A stretch of 5,686 bases of DNA, taken from assembly GCA_003644295.1 (NCBI GenBank), contig QNBZ01000098.1:1-5686 (forward strand). Reading direction: 5' to 3'. The stretch's first letter is position 1. The number at the start of each line of letters is the position of its first letter. The notes under the pieces were generated by a model. The model was not told the DNA's origin. It made no database searches and saw nothing but the letters and a program-made list of their open reading frames with translations. The translations under genes and the position numbers were made by a program. Shown in pieces: positions 1-4,834 of this stretch. This DNA is from Planctomycetota bacterium. GTDB lineage: Bacteria; Planctomycetota; Phycisphaerae; Sedimentisphaerales; Anaerobacaceae.

Positions 1-22
1 AAAGCGTTTTCTGTCCAACTGA

Positions 23-269
23 ACAGCAGGTTCTGCCGTTGCGGTTGAAACGGTTGGTAATTACTGCTGGATAGTCGATGAGATTGAGCAGGCAGAAATT
101 CGGGATAACAGAGATAGGGATAGGATTTATCCTTGCAGTTGCTATAGGTAACGAGGTAGGTGATATATCCGGGTTTGCAACGCCGCGGAGACTTGCAAGT
201 TATGCAGGCACGGTTCCGCGTGTTCACAGCAGCGGTGGTCTAAACGCGGTATCTGTCATAATCCTATGA
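23..269 (+). pseudogene. IS110-family transposase remnant, internally deleted and frameshifted
   Basis: Two pieces of one transposase are visible in different frames. At 23-100 (reading from 23) the translation contains AVAVETVGNYCWIVDEIEQA, which resembles the N-terminal RuvC-like (DEDD) domain of IS110 transposases, including the conserved acidic residue in the 'VE.TGNY.W' motif. At 102-269 (reading from 102) it contains GIGFILAVAIGNEVGDISGF, then ATPRRLASYAGTVPRVHSSG, which matches the C-terminal Transposase_20 region (GIG, GDI.RF, LASYAG.P, SG motifs). In an intact IS110 transposase of 300-400 residues these blocks are separated by more than 100 residues, so the middle has been deleted and the frame shifted near position 100. 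A stop at 20-22 and one at 267-269 close the two pieces. The rest of the C-terminal domain after the SG motif is also missing. The gene cannot make an active enzyme. The family call is from motifs only. Confidence 0.75.
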
Positions 270-540
270 GGTTCGCGGAATGAATTCGGCGGATTGCCGG
301 AAGAAATGCCGCCTTTTACGGTGAAGAGATGACTTGTGTGAAAACCATAATAATATAAGCTGTTGGGTGTATATGGATGACAATTTTTCTTTTTTCCGCA
401 CGCTTTCAGAGATGACAATTAAAATAGAGATACTTCGACTCCTTCGATTAAATTCTCTGGCGGAAACATACTTTAACCGGCAGCTTGCGCTGCTCGGGTC
501 TGTAAAGCATATCTTCGGTAAATTGCGGTAAAAGAAATTA
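270..540. other. non-coding stretch downstream of the IS remnant
   Basis: No ORF here resembles a known protein. A 65-codon ORF at 334-531 has low-complexity, atypical content and no ribosome binding site that I can see, so I do not call it. The stretch may include the decayed 3' end of the IS110-type element, but I cannot define a boundary. Around 430-448 there is a 'ACTTCGACTCCTTCG' segment similar to one at 719-735, a kind of short dispersed sequence that is common between genes in environmental genomes. Confidence 0.4.
288..317 (+). terminator. possible Rho-independent terminator
   Basis: GGCGGATT at 288-295 can pair with AAT-G-CCGCC at 305-313, giving an 8-bp stem with one bulged G (308) and a 9-nt loop, followed directly by TTTT (314-317). 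It lies just after the dead transposase. The U-tract is short, so this is only a candidate. Confidence 0.3.
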
Positions 541-561
541 GTTCATCGTTCATAGTTGGTT
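541..561. repeat. heptamer array, GTTCATC type
   Basis: Three adjacent 7-bp units are seen: GTTCATC, GTTCATA and the diverged GTTGGTT. The array is short, but it shares its period of seven with the longer arrays elsewhere in the window. Confidence 0.5.
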
Positions 562-671
562 GTAAAAATAACCTCGCGTAAAACGCTGGGTAAATACGGC
601 CCGGTCCACCGGTGGCGTGGCTAAACAAGGGTACAAACCGATAAGATAGGTTTTTAATATGCTACAATTGG

Positions 672-713
672 CGCTTCATTTATGGCAGATAACGCTTCAT
701 CTGTGGCAATTAA
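672..713. repeat. 21-bp imperfect tandem direct repeat
   Basis: Two abutting 21-bp copies (672-692 and 693-713) share 17 of 21 positions. Both begin CGCTTCAT and contain TGGCA. There is no coding context that explains them. The repeat ends just before a dispersed-type TTCGACTTCGCTCAGAA segment. Confidence 0.6.
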
Positions 714-804
714 TAGATTCTTCGACTTCGCTCAGAACGGCGTCTGTGAAATCTGGGTTAACGATTTATTCACATAATGAAACAACTTCTCCGTTTCACG
801 CTTC

Positions 805-839
805 ACGAAATACGACATACCACATACGAAATACGAAAT
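805..839. repeat. heptamer array, ACGAAAT type
   Basis: Five consecutive 7-bp units are seen: ACGAAAT, ACGACAT, ACCACAT, ACGAAAT and ACGAAAT. The same unit recurs in the rplW-rplB spacer at 3379-3399, and a single copy of its core lies just before rpsC (5439-5445). Confidence 0.75.
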
Positions 840-1083
840 CGACCATTTGCGCAGGTGCGCAGAAAAAAGTGGTACAAAAATCGCCTCTTTTCATTCATTT
901 TTGCTCAAAAGCGGTTCATTTTTGTTGATTTCTTGGCATTTTTCACCATTTTCGCCTTATCTATTTTAACATTCGTGCTATGGTCGAACAAAAACCCCAG
1001 TGGGAAAACCTTGAAAATACTGGAATTTTCCCAAAAAAATTTATTTTTTTTGCATTTTTTATCATATTTCTTATGACAAGTTG

Positions 1084-1112
1084 TTGACAGTAATTGAGTT
1101 GCGTGGTAATTT
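1084..1112 (+). promoter_or_regulatory. candidate promoter with long leader to rpsJ
   Basis: A perfect -35 TTGACA (1084-1089) is followed after 17 bp by TAATTT (1107-1112), a weak -10 helped by a TG extended -10 dinucleotide (1104-1105). T-rich DNA lies upstream. If used, transcription would start near 1119 and leave a leader of about 375 nt before rpsJ. No experimental support can be seen from sequence. Confidence 0.35.
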
Positions 1113-1336
1113 CAAGGTTTTTCAGCCGTAGCGAGCATTGCCAGGGACGACTTTGCGAAACCAGTTGGGCTGTGGCATATCTGCAATTTGCGCTCAGGGA
1201 CGGTTTATTGAAAACTTTGTTAGACTCAAGGGCATACCAAGGCCGACAAATGCAAATGGCTTTGGGAGGGTCGCAAATCGACCCCGAACCCAAATTCTTT
1301 AAGGAAGGCGAAGATAAATTGATTATTGATAATTGA
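1094..1336 (+). other. uncertain 80-codon ORF or decayed gene fragment
   Basis: An open frame from a TTG at 1094 to a stop at 1334-1336 is more GC-rich than the T-rich DNA before it. Its later part includes the segments ALRDGLLKTLL and DPEPKFFKEGEDKL, which look protein-like, but I recognise no family. There is no ATG near the start and no clear ribosome binding site. The last codons (LIIDN) are made by the heptamer array at 1321. An 8-nt direct repeat CAGGGACG occurs at 1142-1149 and 1195-1202. It could be the 3' end of a broken gene, part of the operon leader RNA, or chance. I do not call it a gene. Confidence 0.2.
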
Positions 1337-1409
1337 TGAATGATAATTAAAAAAGACGTAAAAAATAATCAATGGAAAATAATCAATAATCAATAATCAA
1401 TAATCAATC
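1321..1409. repeat. inverted pair of heptamer arrays (GATTATT / AATAATC)
   Basis: Four GATTATT-like units (1321-1348: GATTATT, GATAATT, GATGAAT, GATAATT) are followed by a 15-nt A-rich spacer. Then six complete units in the reverse-complement sense run from 1364 to 1405 (AATAATC, AATGGAA, then AATAATC four times), with a partial AATC at 1406-1409. Together they make an AT-only inverted repeat able to fold as a weak cruciform or hairpin. The GATTATT unit returns between rplB and rpsS (4254-4288). Confidence 0.85.
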
Positions 1410-1430
1410 GACAGGCCTTTCCTGCCAAAA

Positions 1431-1460
1431 TTGTGAAAAACTGTGGATAGTATATATAAA
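1431..1460 (+). promoter_or_regulatory. candidate proximal promoter of the S10 operon
   Basis: TTGTGA (1431-1436) is followed by an alternating TATATATAAA run (1451-1460) that gives TATATA at 16 bp or TATAAA at 18 bp spacing. Transcription would then start around 1466-1468, leaving a leader of under 30 nt that begins in the hairpin before rpsJ. The position directly before the first operon gene supports it, but the match is to general sigma-70 patterns only. Confidence 0.4.
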
Positions 1461-1463
1461 AAG

Positions 1464-1484
1464 TAAGCACTCTTCGAGCGCTTA
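1464..1484 (+). promoter_or_regulatory. leader hairpin next to the rpsJ ribosome binding site
   Basis: TAAGCACTC (1464-1472) and GAGCGCTTA (1476-1484) can pair as a 9-bp stem with one A-C mismatch and a TTC loop. The 3' arm ends at the first base of the Shine-Dalgarno-like AAGGGA (1484-1489) of rpsJ. It could affect initiation on the first operon gene, where S10 operons are often autoregulated (by L4 in E. coli), but no match to that leader is claimed. Confidence 0.35.
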
Positions 1485-1494
1485 AGGGAAAATT

Positions 1495-1809
1495 ATGGCA
1501 GCTGAAACCGAGCGAATCAGAATTAGAATGGAGGCCTACGATCATAGGGCGCTTGACGCATCCGCCCGTGAGATAGTAGAGCACGCACGAAGGACCAACG
1601 CCCGTGTCAGTGGGCCGGTGCCGCTGCCGACACGCATTGAAAGATATACGGTTTTGCGAAGTCCGCACATCGATAAGAAATCGCGCGAGCAGTTTGAACT
1701 GCGGACTCATAAACGTCTGATTGATATTCACGAGGCCAACGCAAGAACAGTCGAGGTGCTGAACCGCTTAGTGGTGCCGGCCGGCGTCTTTGTAAAGATA
1801 AAAGCGTGA
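1495..1809 (+). CDS. rpsJ: 30S ribosomal protein S10
   Basis: S10 (uS10) sits in the head of the small ribosomal subunit. In E. coli it also acts as NusE, pairing with NusB in antitermination. The 104-residue product has the usual family length (100-105). Family motifs are clear: IRIRMEAYDHRALDASAREI (residues 8-27), VSGPVPLPTRIERYTVLRSP (38-57) and DKKSREQFELRTHKRLIDI (60-78). Compared with typical bacterial S10, the N-terminus has a few extra residues (MAAETE). The ATG is preceded by AAGGGA at 1484-1489, 5-6 nt away, which is one of the better ribosome binding sites in the window. It is the first gene of the operon, as expected. rplC follows after 8 nt, whose sequence ATGAGTAG resembles the array after rplV. 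Confidence 0.98.
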   Translation: MAAETERIRIRMEAYDHRALDASAREIVEHARRTNARVSGPVPLPTRIERYTVLRSPHIDKKSREQFELRTHKRLIDIHEANARTVEVLNRLVVPAGVFVKIKA

Positions 1810-1817
1810 ATGAGTAG

Positions 1818-2471
1818 ATGGCAATGTTATTAGGAAAAAAGGTCGGGATGACTCAAGTCTATGACGAGGCGGGCAAACGCCTGCCCGTTACCGTGATACA
1901 GGCGGGACCCTGTGCAGTTATGCAGGTCAAAACGGTAGCAACCGATGGCTACAACGCCATCCAGTTGGGCTACGACGATGTAAAGCCCTCGCAAAGGAAA
2001 AAGCCGCAAGTCGGCCATTCTGAAAAGGCCGGTGCGACAGCAAAGAAATTTGTCAAAGAGATGCGGCTTCCGAATGATGTCGAGCCGGAGTATAAAGCTG
2101 GAGATTCTGTTACGGTTTCGGTTTTTGCCGAGAACGAGTATGTCGATGTCATAAGTACCAGTAAGGGTAAAGGTTTTGCCGGCGTGATGAAACGGCACGG
2201 CTTTGGTGGTTTCCCCGGCTCGCACGGTACGGAGCGAAAACATCGTGCGGCCGGGTCAATATCGAGTTTCGCCAGCGACGCCGGCCACGGCGGAAATCTC
2301 AAAAAAGGTAAGAAAATGGCAGGGCATATGGGCAACCGCAGGGTTACAACGAAAAACCATAAATTGGTGATGATAGACGAAGAGAAAAGTTTGTTAGTGG
2401 TAAAAGGGTCTGTGCCGGGGCCTGCCGATGGCTATTGTATCATCCGCAGCGCCAAACGAGGGACGAAATAG
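1818..2471 (+). CDS. rplC: 50S ribosomal protein L3
   Basis: L3 (uL3) is an early 23S rRNA binder, and its loop reaches towards the peptidyl transferase centre. The 217 residues are near the family norm (about 205-220). The N-terminus MAMLLGKKVGMTQVYDEAGK fits 'LLGKKVGMTQ'. The core has GKGFAGVMKRHGFGG (117-131) and SHGTERKHRAAGSI (135-148). The loop motif KKMAGHMGNRRVT spans 165-177, with His170 where E. coli has methylated Gln150. The ATG at 1818 is chosen because it gives the standard N-terminus, though an ATG two codons later (1824) is equally possible. No good Shine-Dalgarno is visible, so initiation may rely on coupling to rpsJ, 8 nt upstream. The stop TAG overlaps the GTG start of rplD by one base. 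Confidence 0.98.
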   Translation: MAMLLGKKVGMTQVYDEAGKRLPVTVIQAGPCAVMQVKTVATDGYNAIQLGYDDVKPSQRKKPQVGHSEKAGATAKKFVKEMRLPNDVEPEYKAGDSVTVSVFAENEYVDVISTSKGKGFAGVMKRHGFGGFPGSHGTERKHRAAGSISSFASDAGHGGNLKKGKKMAGHMGNRRVTTKNHKLVMIDEEKSLLVVKGSVPGPADGYCIIRSAKRGTK

Positions 2472-3097
2472 TGATTGATTTGGCTGTGTACAACAAAGAT
2501 GGCGAAGAGGTTGATAGCTTAAAGGTCGATGAGTCGGTTTTCGGCGGTTCGGTCAGGTATCCGCTGCTCAAGCAGGCGATTGTTATGTATCACGCCAATA
2601 AGCGAGTAGGGACAGCTACAACAAAAAGCAGGGGAATGGTGGCCGGCTCAACCAAAAAATTGTTCAGGCAAAAAGGCACGGGAAATGCTCGTGTTGGTAA
2701 TATCAGGACAGGCAAGCGGGTCGGAGGCGGCGTTACATTCGCCAAGGTCGTTCGGGATTTCAGCAAGCGTATGCCTAAAAAGCAAAGAGTATTAGCAAAA
2801 GCGTCTGCGGTTTTAGATAAGCTTTTGAGTAATAAAGTCGTTGTGGTCGATGAACTGATTTTTGAGAAACCGAGGACAAAGGATTTTTTAAGCGTTCTGG
2901 ATAATCTAAATATTCGCTCAAAAGGTAGCTGCCTGGTTACGATTGGCTCGGCGGACACAAATCTTTATAAGTCAGCCAGGAATATTCCGAGGGTGGCTGT
3001 TATGACCGTGGCTGATTTGAACGCCGGTGATATTTGTCGCCACAGCAGAATGCTGTTCACGAAAGAAGCGTTTCTTAAAATGATAAATGATAAGTGA
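2471..3097 (+). CDS. rplD: 50S ribosomal protein L4
   Basis: L4 (uL4) binds 23S rRNA domain I and sends a loop into the peptide exit tunnel. In E. coli it represses its own operon. The 208-residue product has the L4 signature: RVGTATTKSRGMVAG (45-59), FRQKGTGNARVGNIRTGK (65-82), GGGVTFAKVVRDFSKRMPKK (85-104) and a C-terminal Rossmann-like half with VVVVDEL. Where most bacteria have a GGRKPWRQKGTG motif this protein has STKKLFRQKGTG, so the tunnel loop differs before the RQKGTG core. I choose GTG at 2471 over the in-frame ATG at 2435 for three reasons. It starts at the family N-terminus, it is preceded by GAGGGA at 2458-2463 with 7 nt spacing, and it overlaps the rplC stop by one base (TAGTG). 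The ATG start would add 12 residues that are read out of frame from rplC. Confidence 0.97.
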   Translation: MIDLAVYNKDGEEVDSLKVDESVFGGSVRYPLLKQAIVMYHANKRVGTATTKSRGMVAGSTKKLFRQKGTGNARVGNIRTGKRVGGGVTFAKVVRDFSKRMPKKQRVLAKASAVLDKLLSNKVVVVDELIFEKPRTKDFLSVLDNLNIRSKGSCLVTIGSADTNLYKSARNIPRVAVMTVADLNAGDICRHSRMLFTKEAFLKMINDK

Positions 3098-3099
3098 TT

Positions 3100-3378
3100 A
3101 TGGATGATTATAGCGTAGTAATTCGGCCTTTGATAACAGAACAGGGAATGCACTTTGCCAATACGAAAGGTGCCTATTCGTTTGAGGTGAACAGAAGGGC
3201 TAATAAACAGGAGATAAAAAACGCGGTGGAGAGAATATACGGCGTTAAGGTACACAAGGTCAGAACCGCCAACCGTAGAGGTAAGTATCGCCGCCAAGGT
3301 AGAAGCTTTGGTATTACGCCGAGTTGGAAAAAAGCGGTTGTGTTTCTTAAGCCGGATTTCCACATAGATTTGTTCTAA
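3100..3378 (+). CDS. rplW: 50S ribosomal protein L23
   Basis: L23 (uL23) lies at the mouth of the exit tunnel and is the docking site for trigger factor and SRP. The 92-residue product fits the family (about 95). It shows YSVVIRPLITEQ (4-15), corresponding to the usual 'iirPlITEK', then YSFEVNRRANKQEIKNAVER (26-45), YGVKVHKVRTAN (47-58) and the basic loop RRGKYRRQGRSFGITPSWKK (59-78). Two starts are possible: ATG at 3100, or GTG at 3094, which would add MI and overlap the rplD stop (GTGA). Neither has a good Shine-Dalgarno, and either would be translationally coupled to rplD. The spacer to rplB is 21 nt and consists wholly of heptamer repeats. Confidence 0.96.
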   Translation: MDDYSVVIRPLITEQGMHFANTKGAYSFEVNRRANKQEIKNAVERIYGVKVHKVRTANRRGKYRRQGRSFGITPSWKKAVVFLKPDFHIDLF

Positions 3379-3399
3379 ACGAAATACGAGATACGAATT
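3379..3399. repeat. heptamer array filling the rplW-rplB spacer
   Basis: Three exact 7-bp units (ACGAAAT, ACGAGAT, ACGAATT) fill the whole gap between the rplW stop codon and the rplB ATG. The unit is the same as at 805-839. No Shine-Dalgarno of normal strength lies within it; the best is GAG at 3388-3390. Confidence 0.85.
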
Positions 3400-4251
3400 A
3401 TGGGTATTCGAGTTTATAAGCCAACGAGTAATGGGCGACGGAACAGTTCGGTAAATGATTACGCCGAGTTGACCGGCGCTGCGCCGGAGAAATCGCTTTG
3501 CAAACGGCTCAAAAAGACCGGCGGCAGAAACCATCACGGCGTTACTACGACGCGCTTTAGAGGCGGCGGGGCGAGAAAAATTTATCGTGTTATCGATTTC
3601 AAGCGTGATAAAGACGGCGTTCCCGCAAAAGTAGCAACGGTCGAATACGACCCTAACAGGAATTGTTTTATATCCCTGCTGCATTATCTCGATGGAGAAA
3701 AAAGATATGTATTGGCGCCGCTGGGGATAAAGACGGGCGACACCGTTCAAAGCGGTGTTTGGTGCGAGCCGAGAATTGGTAATGCGATGCCGCTGGATGC
3801 GATTCCAGCCGGGATTGAGATTCACAATATCGAGATGACGGCTGGTCAGGGCGGAAAGCTGGTCAGGGGTGCCGGAAACGCCGCGAAAATTGTGGCAAAA
3901 GAAGGTAACTGGATTACTATCGTTTTGCCGAGCGGAGAGATGCGGATGGTTCGCAAAGAATGCCGGGCTACTATTGGCCGACTGAGCAATCCGGACCACC
4001 AGAATGTTAGAATCGGCAAGGCAGGACGCAAGCGGCATATCGGGCGCAGGCCCCACGTAAGAGGTAAGGCGATGAATCCTGTCGCTCATCCGATGGGCGG
4101 CGGTGAAGGCAGAGCAAACGGTGGCAGAGACCCATGTTCGCCCACGGGCGTGCTGGCGAAAGGCGGAAAAACAAGAAATCCGCGTAATACGAGTAATAAG
4201 AGAATTATCCGAAGACGCAAAAATAAAAGACAGGGACAATTGGTGCTGTAA
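3400..4251 (+). CDS. rplB: 50S ribosomal protein L2
   Basis: L2 (uL2) is needed for subunit association and lies close to the peptidyl transferase centre. The product of 283 residues is slightly longer than E. coli L2 (273). It has the N-terminal KPTSNGRRNSSVNDYAELT, the GGRNHHGVTTTRFRGGGARK block (41-60), YRVIDFKRDKDGVPAKV (62-78), YDPNRNCFISLLHYLDGEK (83-101), NIEMTAGQGGKLVRGAGNAA (143-162) and GKAGRKRHIGRRPHVRGKAM (206-225). The C-terminal motif reads NPVAHPMGGGEGR from residue 226. His230, equivalent to the functionally important E. coli His229, is kept. The second His of the usual 'HPHGGG' is Met232, and archaea and eukaryotes also vary here (Phe). The C-terminus is strongly basic. The ATG gives the family N-terminus, and an array rather than a ribosome binding site precedes it. 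Confidence 0.98.
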   Translation: MGIRVYKPTSNGRRNSSVNDYAELTGAAPEKSLCKRLKKTGGRNHHGVTTTRFRGGGARKIYRVIDFKRDKDGVPAKVATVEYDPNRNCFISLLHYLDGEKRYVLAPLGIKTGDTVQSGVWCEPRIGNAMPLDAIPAGIEIHNIEMTAGQGGKLVRGAGNAAKIVAKEGNWITIVLPSGEMRMVRKECRATIGRLSNPDHQNVRIGKAGRKRHIGRRPHVRGKAMNPVAHPMGGGEGRANGGRDPCSPTGVLAKGGKTRNPRNTSNKRIIRRRKNKRQGQLVL

Positions 4252-4326
4252 TTGATTATTGATAATTGATTATTGATTATTGATTATTTAACAATAATTG
4301 TTAATCAATCTTTTCGAGGAAATTTG
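4252..4326. repeat. GATTATT heptamer array and AT hairpin in the rplB-rpsS spacer
   Basis: Five 7-bp units run from 4254 to 4288: GATTATT, GATAATT, then GATTATT three times. Overlapping the last base, TTAACAA (4288-4294) and TTGTTAA (4298-4304) form a 7-bp AT-only hairpin with a TAA loop, soon followed by TTTT (4311-4314). The hairpin is too weak to call a terminator, and the operon clearly continues. The rpsS ribosome binding site GAGGA (4316-4320) lies just after. Confidence 0.85.
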
Positions 4327-4596
4327 ATGGGAAGGTCGCTTAAAAAAGGGCCCTATGTTGACGAGAAGTTGTTTGTCAAGGTCAACAGGCAAATTGAATC
4401 AGGTTCTCGTGACCCGATAAAAACATGGGCAAGAAGATGTACTATAATTCCCGAATTTGTGGGATTTACCTTTATGGTTCATAACGGCAAAATGTTTCAT
4501 AAAGTTTTTGTTACTGAGGATATGGTCGGCCATAAGCTGGGCGAATTTTCGCCGACACGAACTTTTAAGGGACATTCAAGTAAGAAAATAAAGTAA
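4327..4596 (+). CDS. rpsS: 30S ribosomal protein S19
   Basis: S19 (uS19) binds in the small-subunit head near the A site and contacts the 50S subunit through intersubunit bridges. The 89-residue product is close to the usual 90-95. It starts MGRSLKKGPYVDEKL, matching the standard 'RSLKKGPFVD', and continues with KTWARRCTIIPEFVGFTFMV, VHNGKMFHKVFVTEDMVGHK and GEFSPTRTFKGH, all family hallmarks. The ATG at 4327 is chosen over an upstream in-frame TTG (4273) because the latter would translate the heptamer array. It is also preceded by GAGGA at 4316-4320 with 6 nt spacing. A gap of 238 nt with repeats separates it from rplV, which is unusual in an S10 operon. Confidence 0.98.
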   Translation: MGRSLKKGPYVDEKLFVKVNRQIESGSRDPIKTWARRCTIIPEFVGFTFMVHNGKMFHKVFVTEDMVGHKLGEFSPTRTFKGHSSKKIK

Positions 4597-4599
4597 AGG

Positions 4600-4620
4600 A
4601 TTCAGAATTTAGAATACAGA
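4600..4620. repeat. heptamer array, ATTCAGA type
   Basis: Three 7-bp units (ATTCAGA, ATTTAGA, ATACAGA) begin 3 nt after the rpsS stop. A further ATTCAGAAT occurs at 4788-4796, past the inverted repeat. Confidence 0.6.
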
Positions 4621-4626
4621 ATGCTC

Positions 4627-4781
4627 TGTTGAAAACATTCGACAAAGTCATTTCGAGCGAAGGCCTCGCAGAGGCCGAAGCCGAGAAATCTATTAAACCT
4701 GTTATGAGCATTGCCGAAGGAAACAGATTTCTCCACTTCGTTCGCTTCGCTCACTACGGTCGAAATGACAAGTTTTCAACA
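4627..4781. repeat. long imperfect inverted repeat between rpsS and rplV
   Basis: The left arm (4627-4691) and right arm (4725-4781) are imperfect reverse complements. The outer ends match exactly for 10 bp (TGTTGAAAAC / GTTTTCAACA), then come a matched GTCATTTCGA block and, at the inner ends, a matched GAGAAATCT / AGATTTCTC block. The 26-bp segments between the last two blocks match at about 14 positions, and the left arm has 8 extra bases near its outer end. The loop is 33 nt. Inside the left arm is a perfect GGCCTC-GCA-GAGGCC hairpin (4662-4676). No coding sequence is present. This looks like a small non-autonomous or REP/MITE-like element of the 'TCATTTCGA...GAGAAATCT' kind that I recall as common in environmental genomes. 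Whether it is mobile cannot be seen. Its transcript would fold into a large hairpin inside the operon mRNA. Confidence 0.75.
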
Positions 4782-4805
4782 AAGTAAATTCAGAATAATA
4801 TGAGA

Positions 4806-4826
4806 CCTGCCTGCCGGCAGGCAAGG
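4806..4826. repeat. GC-rich REP-like palindrome before rplV
   Basis: A perfect 14-bp palindrome GCCTGCCGGCAGGC (4809-4822) extends to 21 bp with one mismatch. The last four bases, AAGG (4823-4826), are the only plausible Shine-Dalgarno for rplV (ATG at 4835, 8 nt away), so the stem partly covers the ribosome binding site. Similar palindromes occur as dispersed repeats in many genomes. Confidence 0.7.
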
Positions 4827-4834
4827 TATGAATT

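Larger units (their letters stand above)
562..1463. other. long gene-poor region upstream of the S10 operon
   Basis: No convincing gene is seen in about 900 bases. Contents from left to right: a 10-bp palindrome CCACCGGTGG (606-615); a weak hairpin AAACC/GGTTT with a T-run (635-655); a 21-bp near-tandem direct repeat (672-713); a TTCGACTTCGCTCAGAA dispersed-type segment (719-735); a heptamer array (805-839); a doubled TGCGCA palindrome (848-861); and a T-rich stretch (about 880-1080). Within the T-rich stretch are two copies of TTCATTTTTG (894-903, 915-924) and an 8-bp inverted repeat TGGGAAAA/TTTTCCCA (1001-1008, 1026-1033). A candidate promoter (1084-1112), an uncertain ORF (1094-1336) and an inverted pair of heptamer arrays (1321-1409) follow. 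The ORFs at 659-928 and 777-1076 are low complexity and run through the repeats, so I treat them as chance. Confidence 0.5.

Noticed and set aside
565..655. A possible structured RNA or riboswitch (conserved-looking GGCCCGGTCCACCGGTGG region with CTAAAC)
   Set aside because: I compared it mentally with cyclic-di-GMP-I and fluoride riboswitch patterns and the conserved bases do not line up. The only firm structure is a 10-bp palindrome, and the downstream gene needed for a riboswitch is missing.
659..1076. Two overlapping plus-strand ORFs of 89 and 99 codons
   Set aside because: They run through direct repeats, a heptamer array and T-rich DNA, giving Phe- and Leu-rich low-complexity protein. 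No ribosome binding site or family signal is visible.
541..1409. A CRISPR array suggested by the regular short repeats
   Set aside because: The repeat units are 7 bp and directly tandem, with no spacers of 25-40 bp between longer repeats and no cas genes.
2435..2470. A longer L4 starting at ATG 2435
   Set aside because: The 12 extra residues overlap the rplC coding sequence and have no family match. GTG 2471 has a well-placed GAGGGA and the normal L4 N-terminus.
2965..4239. A 424-codon open frame on the minus strand
   Set aside because: It lies antisense to the unmistakable rplD, rplW and rplB genes, spans their junctions, and its translation has no recognisable domain. It is a shadow of codon bias in those genes.
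4273..4326. An 18-codon N-terminal extension of S19
   Set aside because: It starts at TTG inside the GATTATT array and translates repeat sequence. The ATG at 4327 has a good GAGGA site and gives the standard S19 N-terminus.
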